The position numbers were made by a program, and so were the translations under genes. Shown piece by piece: positions 44,703 to 57,573 of a stretch of DNA of 64,000 bases. How positions within the stretch are numbered: position 1 is the stretch's first letter; each line of letters opens with the position of its first letter. The stretch is from the NCBI GenBank assembly GCA_958510825.1, contig OY294047.1, forward strand, positions 52,311,365-52,375,364. The letters are read 5' to 3'. The DNA comes from Brachypterus glaber. Taxonomy: Eukaryota > Arthropoda > Insecta > Coleoptera > Kateretidae. The notes beneath the pieces were generated by a model. It saw only the letters and a program-made list of their open reading frames with translations. It ran no database searches and was not told where the DNA came from.

Positions 44703-45658
44703 ATAGTAATTATAAACCAAGGTAGAAAATACATTTTTTACAGCCGAGCGTATTAAATCCCGAGCTGCGTAGCAGCGAGGGATTTAAGAGTGCGAGGCTA
44801 TAATAGTCTTCTCTACCGTGGTTTATATATTATTTTTTTCACTACTAGCGCATTTATTCTTATTATTTAACATTTTAATATCAATAATAAACTAAAATGT
44901 TTGCTGGATCTTAATTAACCGCGCAAAAACAAGTATTCTTTGAAATCGCCATTTCTGAGAACAAATGAATAAATTGATTTATTCACTGAAAGTTGACAGT
45001 TCTAGTGGGTGTCATTTTGATATTTTTTAAAACATGTTAAAACATGGGTAAATAATTTTACTTAATAATATGTTATATTCGGATATGCGGATTCTAGAGT
45101 CCGCTATGCCCAGAGTGCGAAGAGGATGAAACATCCTCTCATTACTTAGCCGAGTGTGTCAGATACGACAGGATCAGGTTGCAAGTCTTTGAAACTCAAA
45201 GACTCAACCAAGAGGAACTAAGAGATCTCCCCTGGGCCAATATCCTGACCTTTATTGACAGGACGGGCAGGTTCAAGGAGGACTCAAATTAGTAAATGGC
45301 TGGGATTGCCTGGGGTGACAAAAAGGGCCAGAAATGGCCTAGTTGTCCGGCTTTGGCCAACCCAAAAATTTACTACTATACTACATGTTATATTCAATTA
45401 TAATTAATTCATTTTTAATATTTGCCATGCTCATTTTTTATCCAATGGCAAAATATTGTTGCATTTTGTCCATTAAAAATTATAAGCATGTCTTTGCAGT
45501 TCAAGGAAAATCAAGTGGCAGATATCAATTGTTTATAAAGTTTACTTCTACTAGGAGAGAGAAAAATTATTATTGCTATAGGTGAAGAAAATTGATTTCA
45601 CACTCTGAAAACATGATAAATAATGGTATGTTCTAAAGCTAGTAGTAAAAAAAAAACT
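44703..45658 (-). repeat. R-C dispersed repeat, copy B, split by a LINE relic
   Basis: Complement of 16391-17460. The terminal palindrome here carries an extra core, TCCCGAGCTGCGTAGCAGCG. A LINE relic occupies about 45075-45385. The position of the MITE in copy A is empty here. Confidence 0.87.
45098..45292 (+). pseudogene. LINE ORF2 C-terminal zinc-knuckle relic
   Basis: 65 codons ending at TAG: CPECEEDETSSHYLAECVRY fits the CxxC...H...C zinc knuckle found after RNase H in R1/LOA-type LINEs, followed by PWANILTFIDRTGRF and KEDSN. The frame closes upstream (TAG at 45094). The following GC-rich 90 bp is its 3' untranslated part, and it interrupts R-C copy B. Confidence 0.85.
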
Positions 45659-46280
45659 AATATTTAGCTGCTTATGATTTGGAATGGTGAATAAAATATA
45701 TCTCCCCAGGCGCTCAACAAAATTGATACTTCGTTTATTATTACAGACTTTCTCAATTCTAAACTTTAGACTTTCCAAAGTTTGTCTAAGACATATTCTG
45801 AAAATAACAGCGTAAATATTAATTTTAAGAAGTATATTATACGGTATATATTTTTCAGCGTTGACAGTGAATTTTGTAAGTCAAGCTAACCTATTTCATC
45901 ATCAGTTTCAATGGCAATCAACCAAACTAGTGTGAAAAGTCTAACTTTTCGTACAGATAGAATAATACAAAAAGTGGCGCTTTTTAACCGACTTCCAAAA
46001 AAGGAGGAGGTTATCAATTCGACGTGTGACTTTGTTTTTTTATATTTGTTCCCGTATAACTTTTTTATAAAGATTTTATTTGGTATTTCGTTTAAAATAA
46101 GGTTGGTTGGACTCTTGGTCGCTGAAATAAAAATACTACTAAATTTATTTTTTAGAAATTTATCTTTAAGATTATAACGCCACAACGCACTAATAGTGCG
46201 TTGTGACGGCAGCAGCTTGTCGAGATAGAAGGACAACTATAATTAAGCTTACAAGTTCTGTGTCTCTAAAAAGTAAAAAA
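45659..46280. other. no convincing gene
   Basis: Contains AACCGACTTCCAAAAAAGGA near 45988 (a short inverted motif with GGAGGTT). The frames on both strands at 45886-46236 show no known features. Confidence 0.4.
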
Positions 46281-46495
46281 TAAAAACTTTTCGCAAAAAA
46301 AAATGAACCGACTTCTGTCTCTAAAAAGTAAAAAATAAAAAATAATCCGGTGCCAATTTCACCACTCTCTAAATTAAATACTAACAATTATTTATGTTTT
46401 TAAATTGTTTGCTGTGAAATTGGCACCGACTTATTTTTTTATTTTTTACTTTTTAGAGACAGAAGTCGGTTAATTTTTTTTGCGAAAAGTTTTTA
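46281..46495. mobile_element. 215-bp foldback element
   Basis: Arms of about 80 bp: AAAACTTTTCGCAAAA..., GAACCGACTTCTGTCTCTAA and GGTGCCAATTTCAC on the left, all complemented on the right. A partial extra copy of the CTGTGTCTCTAAAAAGTAAA block precedes the left arm. Confidence 0.85.
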
Positions 46496-46773
46496 TAGAT
46501 ACAATTGAGTAAAAAGAGTTTTACGAAACAATTATATAAACAGATAAATTCGCAACAAACTTTTTGTTTAACAAAATTATGCAAAATACTTTCGATAGAC
46601 CTTCGTATACTCAAGCAAACACAATTTCAAAATATAATGAAAAGTTTTAACGAGGAAAAGAGTGACTTCTGGAAGAATTAATAAGTTATAAATTTTTCCG
46701 AATGCAACTAAGAAATTCTATTAAAACTTTAGAAGCTAAATAAAAATTGCACAAAAATATGGCGGTATAAAAT

Positions 46774-47470
46774 TACATCGGCACTTAGTGCTACTAAGAG
46801 TGCCGATGTATTGAAATCTTCGCCGAAAAGTTAAAATCTTTGACCACGTTTTTTTCACATTTCTCGACGTTTTTGACCATTCTGAGGCGAAATCAGTAAA
46901 AAAAATTTTTGCGTCCGTCTGTCTGTCTGTCTGGGTGTAAACGCTCTAACTCCATTTCTACATGAGATATCGACTTGCGGTTTTTTGCATATTGTTTCTT
47001 ATCGTATTCCGAAGAGCTGATTAGATTTTGGGGGTAAACGATTGGGGGTAAGGGGGTAAAAATAGGGTAAAACTCCTATTTTTAGCGTTTTTTGTTTATA
47101 ATTAAGGCAATTATTATTGTATTTGGTTAATTTAGTACTTATATAAAAGATAATTTTAAATTGGTCAAAAAATGTTTTAAACAACGTTTTCCTAAAACGC
47201 ATTGTTTTCGAGATATTGGCGTTTAAAGCAGTAAAAGGTTTTTTCAGCATATCTCACATATTTATAACCCGATTTCAAAAAATTATATTTTTAATAAAAG
47301 CTCTTTTTAAGCCCTATATTTATATACAGTTTTTTGCTAGAATACAATGTTTTAAAGATAAAGAATTTAAAATCAAACAAAACACCTAGTTTGAAATTGC
47401 AAACTAGATGGCTCTAGTGTACAATAGTGCCGATGTTTTGACAGGGTGCTTGCAACGTTTCATCTAGTTT
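46774..47470 (-). repeat. R-A dispersed repeat, copy 3
   Basis: Near full-length (697 bp) in reverse, with the end hairpin ACATCGGCACTTAGTGCTAC...GAGTGCCGATGT intact and the GACA/GACG tract present. It is the best copy for defining the element. Confidence 0.92.
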
Positions 47471-48213
47471 TAATGCTTTAGAAACACAATATCTGTGGTC
47501 TGCAGGGTACTTCTATCAAATTTAGGTCACATTTTATTTTTATGATTATTTTACGTGAAAATAATTTAATTATTATAAATATAAGACTTAACTGGGGTTT
47601 ATTATTGACATTTTATTTAATGTGGTTATTTTTTCCCATGATATTTAAAAAAAATGCACACTAACCTATATTTTCAGGCATTACAAAGAAAACAATTGTG
47701 GTTAAAATGATAATTTGATCTTTTCGTGATAAACTTTTATGTGGTGCTATGTTCGTGAACATATTTTCCAGAATTTTCCAATAAAAATGACGAAAAGAAA
47801 ATAACAAGAAAAATTCAACAGGCTATAATCTAATTTGACGGCGGCCTCTCAAAACCCTAAGAGCAAATATCGATATGATCTTGACGTACATATTGAAGAA
47901 TATATATCGTAATTTTTCATTTCAAATAAGACACCTGTTATTGGATAAAATACATTAGTTCTTTTTTTATACAATTTTTTTATCAAAATTGATTTGATTA
48001 GTTAACTCACTTACTTACATTTATTTTTAGCATAAAATAAGGTTAAACTAACACTAAATAGTGTTAATGATTATAACCTTAATAGTTTTTCGTTAAATTT
48101 AGATCAAATCGTTTAAATTTAGGTAACATTTTTTTAACCCGTCTAAATATTCATACAGATTTATAGGTTTTTGTAAGGAGTGTTTTAAAATACATGTAGC
48201 TTCCAATTAATTT
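47471..48213. other. no gene seen
   Basis: A/T-rich and unassigned. Confidence 0.5.
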
Positions 48214-48709
48214 ATTTTTCTATTTTGCGACTCTTATAAGCTCATAATCACACGAATTTTGCGTGTTCTTATAGGACCGTAAGAGGTCTCTACTTTTTTT
48301 TCTGTTGGGTTGGCAACATACAATAGCCTATCTCTTGACGTTTTGAGTGCAAATGCCAATGTCGATTTAAAGTTTATTTTTTTACAAAATTTTGTGTTTG
48401 GGTTATTTTTTACGGTGTTAAAATTGTGGAATGGTTAATTGCAGTGAAAAAAGAAGAGATGACTGTAAAATATATCAAAATATCATTTGTGCTTAGAATT
48501 TTAAACATAGTGTAAACTGTAATGCCAACCCAAAACAAAAATCCCTAAATCAGTAATCAATTTAAATGTAAGTTTTTTAAATTTTAGAGCAAAATATAAA
48601 AAATTTTATAAAGCACTCGTTTCATAACACGTTTTTAGAGCACTAGTACTTTAGAAAACTCGCCGCAAGCGGCTCGTTTTCTAAACTTGTACTCGTGCGC
48701 TTGTTATGA
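48214..48709 (+). repeat. R-B dispersed repeat, copy B
   Basis: Collinear with 9738-10262 through the inner hairpin (AAAACTCGCCGCAAGCGGCT). The outer hairpin arm plus GAAACTAGTACTTTAATATA reappears at about 49887-49925, so the final part is displaced by about 1.2 kb. Confidence 0.85.
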
Positions 48710-50182
48710 TCTGAATATTTTATATGTTGTTAAAATTTTAAAATAATATTTCTTTAATATTGCGCTATGATACAATCTGGCTTCACGAGATTCGGCTTCG
48801 GAAGAGTTCGGTGTGTCCTACATTTGATCGGACCCCTCCTCGGTAATTCTTGTCGGTATAACTTAAAAGTTGTCTAGTAGTCCAAATTGTTTATACAAAT
48901 TTAATTTATGGTTAAAATGATCGTTTCAGATGTCAGAAATAGCAATTAGTTTGCAAATTGATGAGACTGAAACTCTTTTGTCGGGGTAATTAAATATGCG
49001 CGGTATCTTTGTAGATATTTTGCGCTAATAGCATTGTCAAATAAATTTAACTAGTGACCTTCTTATTGGGTATATAAACTCATTAAAAGATTCATAATTA
49101 TTCAGTTTTATTCAGGGTGTCACTATGTAAAATTCAAAAGTAAAAATGTAGTTTCTGTGAAAATTAATTTTGAGATTTATTCTTGAATTAAAAAATAGTT
49201 TTTAAATTTTGAGACTCGTTTTATCAGACATAAAAATAATTGGACACTTATAAATACTGTTAGTATGAACACTGATAGAAATTTTGACGAATATTATTTA
49301 ACTTTGAAAAATATTTTGTAACTTATTTAAATGACTTATACGAACCAGATTAAATATACACTAAGAAAAATGTGGACAATAAATTGGGATTTGAAAATGA
49401 ATGCGAATAGTTGGGATTTCAAACATAGAATGTTTTAATTTAGAAATATTTAATGGAGAACTAATATATAATGGAAATTAGAATTTAAGGGCTTTGCATA
49501 GAAGTAGGACTTACAAGAAAGAATTGATCTTTATGTTCTTGAAGAATTTATTCACATTTATTTAATATATTATTCTTAAGTTAAGAAGAAATCGTTTTAT
49601 CTGTTTCCAAAGCGCCGTCTCCTAGAATACCCGCTCCCGAATAAAGTGATAAGTGGTTAAGTATATTCTCCGCTCGGGTATACTTTAAATACGATAGAAG
49701 ATTGTATGGCCAACCTAACTGAGTAAGCTATAATAAAAGTTATAATTAACTGCTCGGCTATAACCGAATTATATACCACATCACTAAATTAGTGAAGAAT
49801 TCGACATCACTACATTAGTAGAAAAATATTTAATAGTAAAAAATCCACTTCACAACATTAATGATTGAAAAAACAACTTCACTACACGCTAAAAACGTAT
49901 GTTATGAAACTAGTACTTTAATATACTATTATAGCGAGTGAATTTTTTACATTTTACTAATAATCTCGTTTAACAAGCAAAAATTTAAAACATTTTAAAG
50001 TCCCTGAACATTTAGTTTAATTTTAAATTAGTTTTATTTTGCAGTGTTTGTATGTTCCATTAGGGTGGACCTTAAATTTTTTATATATTAAAATTTAACA
50101 CTAAAATTTACTAATTTCTACCAGAAATGTGACTAAACGGTAAACAAACATTTTAAAAATGTATTAAACTCGACTTAATTTC
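48710..50182. other. unassigned, probably inserted sequence
   Basis: No gene. Holds CCGCTCGGGTATAC/GAATACCCGCTC inverted blocks at about 49626-49673 and two CATCACTA(A/C)ATTAGT units near 49785-49822. The R-B tail fragment sits at 49887-49925. Confidence 0.45.
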
Positions 50183-51512
50183 AGGACCAAAAGGTCCACT
50201 ATAACCGCTCTATTAGAGATAATTAAGAAAATCTACAAGGACATGGACAATAATGAAAAAGTTATGGCATTATTGATTGATCTCACAAAAGCATTCGATT
50301 GTGTGGATCCTGAACTTTTGCTAAAAAAAATAGAGTACTATGGTTTGCGTGGTAAATGTAACAATCTGTTAAAAAGTTACTTAACTAACAGAAAACAATT
50401 TGTTAGCTATGAAGGTGCAAACTCAGTTTTAAGTTCAGTAGATATAGGCGTACCCCAGGGTAGCGTGCTAGGGCCGTTGCTATTTTTACTATATTGTAAT
50501 GATTTAGACGAAAATTTGTCAATCTTTTTTTGTGCCTTTGCCGACGATGTCACTTTATTAGCCTCAGATAAAGAACAAGAAAATGTAGTGAGTCAGTTAA
50601 ACAGCAGCCTTAAAGATGTTTTTAATTACTTTTCTAATAATGCCTTAAGTTTAAACCAAGAAAAGACATATTCAATACAGTTTCAACCCTGTCCTCATAG
50701 ATATACACAAAGCTCACTTATTAAGCTAAATAAAAAAAGCATACAACAGGTAACAAGCGTAAAACTTTTGGGTATAAATATTGACTCGTCTCTTAGTTGG
50801 AAAACTCATGTTGAAGAATTAACAAAAAAATGTTCATCATACTTCTATGCTATAAAAAGACTCTCAGAAATAACTAGTAAACATGTTACAAAAGTTTTTT
50901 ATTATTCAAATTTTGAATCCATATTACGATATGGAATCATATTCTGGGGAAATTCGTCAACGGCAGATCGTGTTTTTTTAATGCAAAAACGAGCCATTAG
51001 ATGTTTGCTTAATCTCCGATACAGGGATACTTGTAAAAATAGTTTTAATGAGGAATCAATTTTTACTTTGCCGTGTCTATACATTTTTGAAACATTAAAA
51101 TTTATTAAACAAAATTTTAACACTTTACCTACTTTAAACCTTTATCACGAATATGACACTAGAAATAGAGATCTGCAGTATTCACGACATAGATTGGCAC
51201 TTTTTGAATCTGATCCTCACTACCAAGGTGCAATTTTTTATAATAAATTACCGAACAGTTTAAGGTCTAAAAATTTAAAACCATTCTTATCTGAATTAAA
51301 ACAATTGTTATTAAACAAAGCATTTTACTCCGTGGACGAATTTCTTCAATATGTTTCAAACAATTAATAATATAGCTAATATTCTTTGTAATACAATTTT
51401 TAGTATGAAATTTAATTTTTAAAAATCATTATTGTATATTTGACTTGTCTAACATCCTTTTTTGTGATAATTAGATTAATAAACATTATTATTATTATTA
51501 TTATTATTATTT
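50183..51512 (+). mobile_element. 5'-truncated LINE with intact RT frame, ATT tail
   Basis: The frame runs from 50183 (RTKRSTITALLE) through Met 50243 to the stop at 51367: LIDLTKAFDCVDPELL, VDIGVPQGSVLGPLLF, catalytic FADDVTLL, VKLLGINIDSSLSW, LRYGIIFWGNSST, IFTLPCLYIFE, KAFYSVDEFL. No stop or frameshift; the endonuclease and RT N-terminus are missing. It ends AATAAACATTATTATTATT. The 5' junction (TTAATTTCAG/GACC) resembles a splice acceptor. Jockey/CR1-type group. Confidence 0.92.
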
Positions 51513-52013
51513 TTATTTAATGTGTTCTAATAACCATTCATAATATTTAAACGATTTAACTAAAATAAAACGAGCTAAGCGCCAGATATTTGAGAGCGGA
51601 ATTTTAGGGTCCCAATTAGGACCCCTAGACTCACTCTCATATTTTCAAAATTTTCTAGTTACCCCTTAAAGAAAATATTACGATAATAAAAAAAATATAA
51701 GCCTATAAAGAAATTGCACTGCTCTACTACAAAACTTTCACAATCAATGAGAAAATCCCTACCAAAATGTCATATAGCTCCTATTTCACGCTATTCTACG
51801 ATCATCAGTGGCCATATATTGGTATGGTGGCTTTTGCACCGACTGTTGAAAATTTTAAATACTTATTAAAAATAAGTATAACATATCGAGAGCGTACAAA
51901 TGTTGGCAGACCTGTAATCTAATAAGAATTGTCCATATCTAGATACACAGGCGGGCAAATTTTTTTTGTGTCGAAGCCAGCACCTAGTACCGACACGGCA
52001 AATAAAATTATAA
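51513..52013. repeat. direct repeat unit, first copy, and flank
   Basis: 51702-51808 (AAAGAAATTGCACTGCTCTA...ATATAGCTCCTATTTCACGC) repeats directly at 52058-52162. No gene. Confidence 0.7.
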
Positions 52014-52213
52014 ATGAAAATAAAGTTTAGTGCCTTATAGACGGCCAACTATTAAAATCTATAAAGAAATTGCTATGCTCTACTACAGAATTTTCACAAT
52101 CAATGAGAAAATCCCTACCAAAATGTCATATAGCTGCTATTTCACGCTTTTTTGCGATTTCTTTATAGATTTTAAGAGTTTGCCGTCTATAAGGTACTAA
52201 ACTTTATTTTCAT
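52014..52213. mobile_element. 200-bp MITE with TIRs of about 60 bp
   Basis: ATGAAAATAAAGTTTAGTGC...ATCTATAAAGAAATTGC on the left complements the right end (GCGATTTCTTTATAGAT...TTTATTTTCAT). Its middle is the second copy of the direct repeat. Confidence 0.85.
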
Positions 52214-55095
52214 AAAAAATATAAGGTTCGCCCTAGTGTTCCATAGGGTATAGTAAGCACAAATGACATTTTTGTATTAGATTCTTTAGTAAACCAATTT
52301 GTAACGAGGTTTCGAGATACAATATCCCATCGATTTACCTACTTCCGGCTTCTGTTTACTGAAAAGCGGAAGTAATCGACAGTTCTGCGTTGCCCGGACT
52401 GCCTTTCGGCAAATGGGGAAAGGAAATCGCCAACAAGAAACGTAATTTCACTTAGCTTTTTGACAAATAACAAAGAATTCGGATATAAAGAGGGATCTGT
52501 TTCATTTTTAAAGTCTTTTTTTCGTTTTTTTCCGACAAACTAATAGGGTTACTTTTTTTGAAATGGCCTAGTTTACAATTAGATGGACAAATACAGCGTA
52601 TTAAGCTAAAAAACCAGTACTCTTAATCTGTTAAAAGTATCAGATTTAAAACAGGTAAAATTATATACCTATAGGTTGGGGCAAAAATACCGTTCCAAAA
52701 TTCTTTTCCAAATTTCAGCTCAGAAAACGTAAGTAGTGTCCGCCCACTTTATTTAAAAATTAAATTTTGTTTTGTTGTAAAATTTGAAAACAATTAAATT
52801 TGGCACTTCCCTAGGTGCTTCATTTGAAAATTAAATTATCAATTTAATCTTTTCCAGTTTTCAAAAAGTAGGAGGATGCTAATTTTATTGTTTTGAGCTA
52901 ATATTTCTCACAGAATCTTGTGTGACGTTTTTTTTTTAATTTTTGTTTTGTGCTTTATAAAAAAATATTATTTATTTTTCTTTCAATTTTTAAATGAAGT
53001 GGAGCTGAAATTTGACGTATAATTTTTAAATGGCATTTTTTACTATATAAGAGAGGAGATTTTCAAAAACACGACAGGTACACTAACTTAATCAGTCTTT
53101 GAAACTGTTTGAAGGAATTGTAAGGTGTTTTATTCGAACCTGTATATGTAATACATACATTACATGTATTGATAAAGTTTGGGAAGTACGTGATTTCTTG
53201 TTCCACTGTTTTCCACGCTTGGACCTGACCTGTAATGAAAAATAGAGACCAGTAAACTAATTATTACTGGTCTGCAATTTAAATCACTAATTTCCGATAG
53301 ATGGCGCAACCGATTAAAATATCATTATTAATGCTTAAAGCAATATGACTGAACTGCTGTTGTCATGATAAACAGGAATATATTCTATTTCGTTTAAAAT
53401 GACTAAATGTACAGTTTTAGTCAATGTTTTTTACTTTTGAGACTGAGAAGGATAATAAATGTTATAAACGGTGCCTTGTGAGCTATTAACAAATGTTTTT
53501 TTTGTGGTTGTTTATTAGGGTTACGCGTTTGTGGAATTTTAGTTTTATATAATTGTTCTTTTCTTGTGAAATACAGGAAAAAATATTTGTGGTAAATACA
53601 AAAAGAACTAAAAAACTAAGTATTATATTATTATTTTCTTCATCTGAATTCAAACATCTAGCTTTCAAAAAATAGTTTATTTTTAAATAAAAACATTTGC
53701 GAATAAAATAGTATATAGGTCTCCCGGAAAATTGTACTTTTCCTCGACCTATAAATGGTCTCGGAAAAGTACTTTTTTCCGAGTCGACCTGTAATTTACT
53801 ATTGTTCTTATTGGTCCAGTTACATAGTAATGTAATAGTGCATTGGTTTCGGCACCAATTTAATATATTTTCAAAAAAAATCATAAAACTGATCGAGTTA
53901 AAATTTAAAAACGATTTTATAATAAAACTTTTATTTTAAGATTCAGTCAGTGCCACATTTTAATAGGTAAACTACCCCATTCTGGGTGGATTTAAAAACT
54001 AAAATTTAAAGCTTCATTTTGTAGTGATCTTATTATAGGATCAGGTATAAACCCATGAAGTTTCTAAATACCCGCAAAACTTTGTAATAAAAGTCCTAAC
54101 GAACAAAAACTTCAACTTCTAAAGAATAAAAATTCGAAAAAAGCTTCAAAGTAAAACTATCAAAACCTGGATATAATTACACCTTTATGGTTGTCAAAGT
54201 CATAAATTACCTGCAGAGGCCGATAATAGCGTTTCCTGTAAAACTTTTGCCGACTCTGATAATGCCGATAAAAAAGCTCTCATCCAAAAAAAGATTATTC
54301 GAGCTTTTCAAATCTAACATGTATGGAAATTGGAGTTTAAAAGCAAATGAAAAACCAGAGGAAAATCTTTATATTTATAAGATTTTAAATAAGATATGTT
54401 GAAAGAGAAACTTTGCATGTTTTTTATATGTTTTTACCTTGTTAAATTTTATAACCAAAAAGAGTTTTACAACATTTAAAATATATAAAAGAAGTTTTAA
54501 GAAACGTAAGTCTTAAAACAGCTTTTACAAGAAATATCATTTTCTAGTAATTTATTTCGTTTTTAATATGAAAACACCTAAAACAATTAATAACTGCACT
54601 GTCTGTTTTTAAAGCTGGAAATTAAAACTCTTCATAAAAAAAAGCTTTTTTTATGTAAATTCTAGCTTTGGTAATTTATTTCTTGAACACTTTGTATCAG
54701 TAACAGTTTAATTTTTAAATAAATAAATAATTACACCATTAAAGAGATTTTAAGAGCTTAAACTTAAGCTTGATGTAATACTCGACCTATGATTTCTGGT
54801 TTAATGGGTGTTTTTTAGCGGTAATTAAAGGGTCACTTTATCTGAGCTTATTGGACCTAATAAAAAGCAGAAATACTTCAATATAATACATAAACACTAA
54901 TATCTTAGTAACCTTAATCTGAACAGCTTTTTCCGAGCCTGTTTTCCTTAAAATTTAAATTTTAATTTTTTTTAAATAAAATATTTGAGAACAATCGTGC
55001 TTCATAATTAAATTGTATTATGCAATATGTTAAGCCAACCTCTTTCTAAATTGTTTCTTAAGAAAAACAGCTTCTGCTAAATTTTTATTCACTCA
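52214..55095. other. no gene seen over 2.9 kb
   Basis: A/T-rich without recognised repeats except a small inverted CTCGGAAAAGTAC motif near 53709-53780. The frames at 53486-53884 (-) and 54187-54402 (+) are A/T-biased and unrelated to anything I know. Confidence 0.5.
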
Positions 55096-55519
55096 CACGG
55101 AAAAAAAAATTATAGCTAGGAGCGCTATAACACACATACCAAGCAAATTATAATCGCTTATTATATAAATACAAGGCTTTCTCTTACAATTATGGCAGTC
55201 AGTGTAAAAATTGATATGAAATACTTTAATTGTTTAGTGAATAATAAAATATAACAAATAGTATGGCATTTATAGCTTAAATAGATTTAATTATTGTCCG
55301 TGCTAATAATTTTAATGATATAATAAAATTTCTGTAAATTTATAATAGTGCCTGTAATAAATATAATCGTGTCTGTAATATATATAATCGTTTCCAATTT
55401 ATTTTTAACATTATTAGTTATTGTGTCCCTTATAATCTATAGCTTAAATCACTATAATTTGCCACTGTTACCAAATATCTTATAATGTATAGCGCGGAGC
55501 CCACTAATTTCTTTCCGTG
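55096..55519. mobile_element. MITE-like element with CACGGAAA ends
   Basis: CACGGAAAAAAAAATTATAG and GCGCTATAA on the left are complemented imperfectly by TATAGCGCGG...AATTTCTTTCCGTG on the right. The interior is A/T-rich with several TATAATCG motifs. Confidence 0.6.
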
Positions 55520-55604
55520 CAGATGAGCAAAGGTGCAAGTAGCAGGAGTTTGGACAAATCACGAGGTCCATACTACCTACATTTACATTTACATTATATT
55601 TACA

Positions 55605-55870
55605 TTTTTGTTTAACCTCGTACTATTCTACTTAATTAAGCATCCCCTAAGTCCACGACTTGTGTGGGCTAGTAGTAGAAGGAACCACCGGCTTTAATTG
55701 AGTTTCGAACCAATTTATAGGGAGTGTCCGCTTCACTTAAGCCTTCGCCAAATTTCAATTATTAATTAACTGCAAAAAGGCGAATCGGCGCCGGTGAGAA
55801 TCGAACTCACGCTATTTTGGGTAGTAAACTCGTCAAGTACGACGCGGTAGTCCACTACACCAAACCTCCC
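55605..55870 (-). mobile_element. tRNA-derived SINE, copy 4, different head
   Basis: The minus strand starts GGGAGGTTTGGTGTAGTGGA (A-box), with B-box GAGTTCGATTCTC and the same body as copies 1-3. The anticodon-side part of the head (CTACCGCGTCGTACTTGACG) differs from copies 1 and 2, so the family has at least two head types. Confidence 0.9.
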
Positions 55871-57317
55871 ATTAAAACTAGGTGTAAAGTCTACACCGTG
55901 TCTGTTACAAGGGTTAATTTAATTTTTGTTTCAGTAAGTTTAGGTCAAATGTTTAAAAATAGTATGACAAAAGTGGTGGCTTATTGTTTTTGAAAGTCCC
56001 CAAATATTCAGTTCACAGTATACCTAGATTTAATTAACGAAAATGAAAATATTTGTTTCGTGTGCTTCTTTTAAAAGAAACAAAGAAAAACATTTTAATT
56101 CAATTTCGGTCAAAAAGCGCACTCACTACCTTATCGATGGACACAATTGTACAGTGTAGTATCGGCCCAAGGCTTATTATAATTTTCTCGGCCCCTGACT
56201 TATTATACTTCTCGCAGCTTCACAGGATAAAGGTAATATACGGTTACTTTGGACCCCAAAAAAAGAAAAAAATTGTCCAAAATTAAAAAAAAATGTACCA
56301 AAATCGAAAATAGTGGAAGAAAATCTCCGATCAACTTTATTTTTTCATGAAAAAATACTTTTATTAAAAGGATAACTTAAACCAAATTTGAAAAAAAAAT
56401 CACTTCCAAAAAGAAAAAAGTAAATAGTGGGCTTAACTTTTAAAACATCGAAAAAATACAAGGAAACATGCTATTGACGTCATTTTTTCCGAAAAAGTTG
56501 CCTTTAATTGTACCAAATTTGAAAAAAAAATCATTTAAAAACAAAAAAATTGTATTCCACTACGAATCAATTACGTTAAAACTTTACCAGAAAAAAGGTA
56601 TTATATATCTTCACGATTTGTTTTGAATCTCTGAAAGGTCATTAAATTTTTCCGAGATTCACATTTAATCAAACTTGCCCCCCTACTTTAATACACATAC
56701 TACGCTACTGCAAGTGCACCTGTTTGTTTCAGAAAAATCTCGTCTGCTTTGCTTTAGAATCGGAGAAAACAAAACAACCGGATAAAACAAAACACAACCG
56801 TATTGTAACGTTAGACACAGCCGACTTGAAATATCTTAATTAAAATCTGTGTAATGTACTACGATTTGTATTGTTTATGTGGGCAGTGACACCCGCACAA
56901 AGCATTAAAATAGATAGGGTAAAATAAAGATAAAACACGCTCTAACTTTATATAAATATATATTTTTTTAAGAAAAAAAAAACAATTTTTTTTGGTTGAA
57001 AAAAAAAGATTTTACCCCCTTACCCTAAACCGATTTGCACTAATCAATTCCAGCTGAGAACTTCGGGTAAGAAACATATGGGCCAAGTAAGAAGTCTTTA
57101 TCTCAAAGCGTTCTCGAGTTATCGTGGTCATAAAGTTTATCAGTTAGATTGAGCTGATTTCTGTAAAAAAAAAACTCTTTCTTCCGTCTGTACTTCTGTC
57201 CGAAAAATTTGTGAACACAATAACTCAAGAATGCTAAATTTCCACCATATGTTTCTAACTGAAAATTCTCGGCTAGGATTGTTTTTGATAAAAATCGAGT
57301 CTGAGTAAAGCAAGTAA
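55871..57317. other. no gene seen
   Basis: A/T-rich. TATCTCAAAGCGTTCTCGAG at about 57100 followed by TTATCGTGG is the dispersed motif also seen near 350 and 33270. Confidence 0.45.
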
Positions 57318-57573
57318 ATAGTTATTTATGGTACTAGTGCTACTAGCTGACGCCTCGCAGGTTAATTTTCGAGAGGGCAATGTCGGTTTACCCATGAGTG
57401 CCATACAAGGTTTTATCCAATAAATAGCTTAGGAATTCATATTTTTCTTAAAAATTTTAATGACATTTACAAAAAAATAATTTGACAAGTAACAGTTGAG
57501 TGGGTAAAATAAATAATTATCCACTCAATAAAGTAAAAGCCACGCGGGGGTTATTATTAAGTTTATCTATTTA
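57318..57573 (-). mobile_element. R-D copy 3, truncated
   Basis: Abuts the larger inverted element at 57574. It lacks the GATATTGCCCATGAG segment of other copies. Confidence 0.8.

Noticed and set aside
45886..46236. 116-codon frame on the minus strand
   Set aside because: Overlaps an equally long frame on the other strand, is A/T-biased, and has no recognisable feature.
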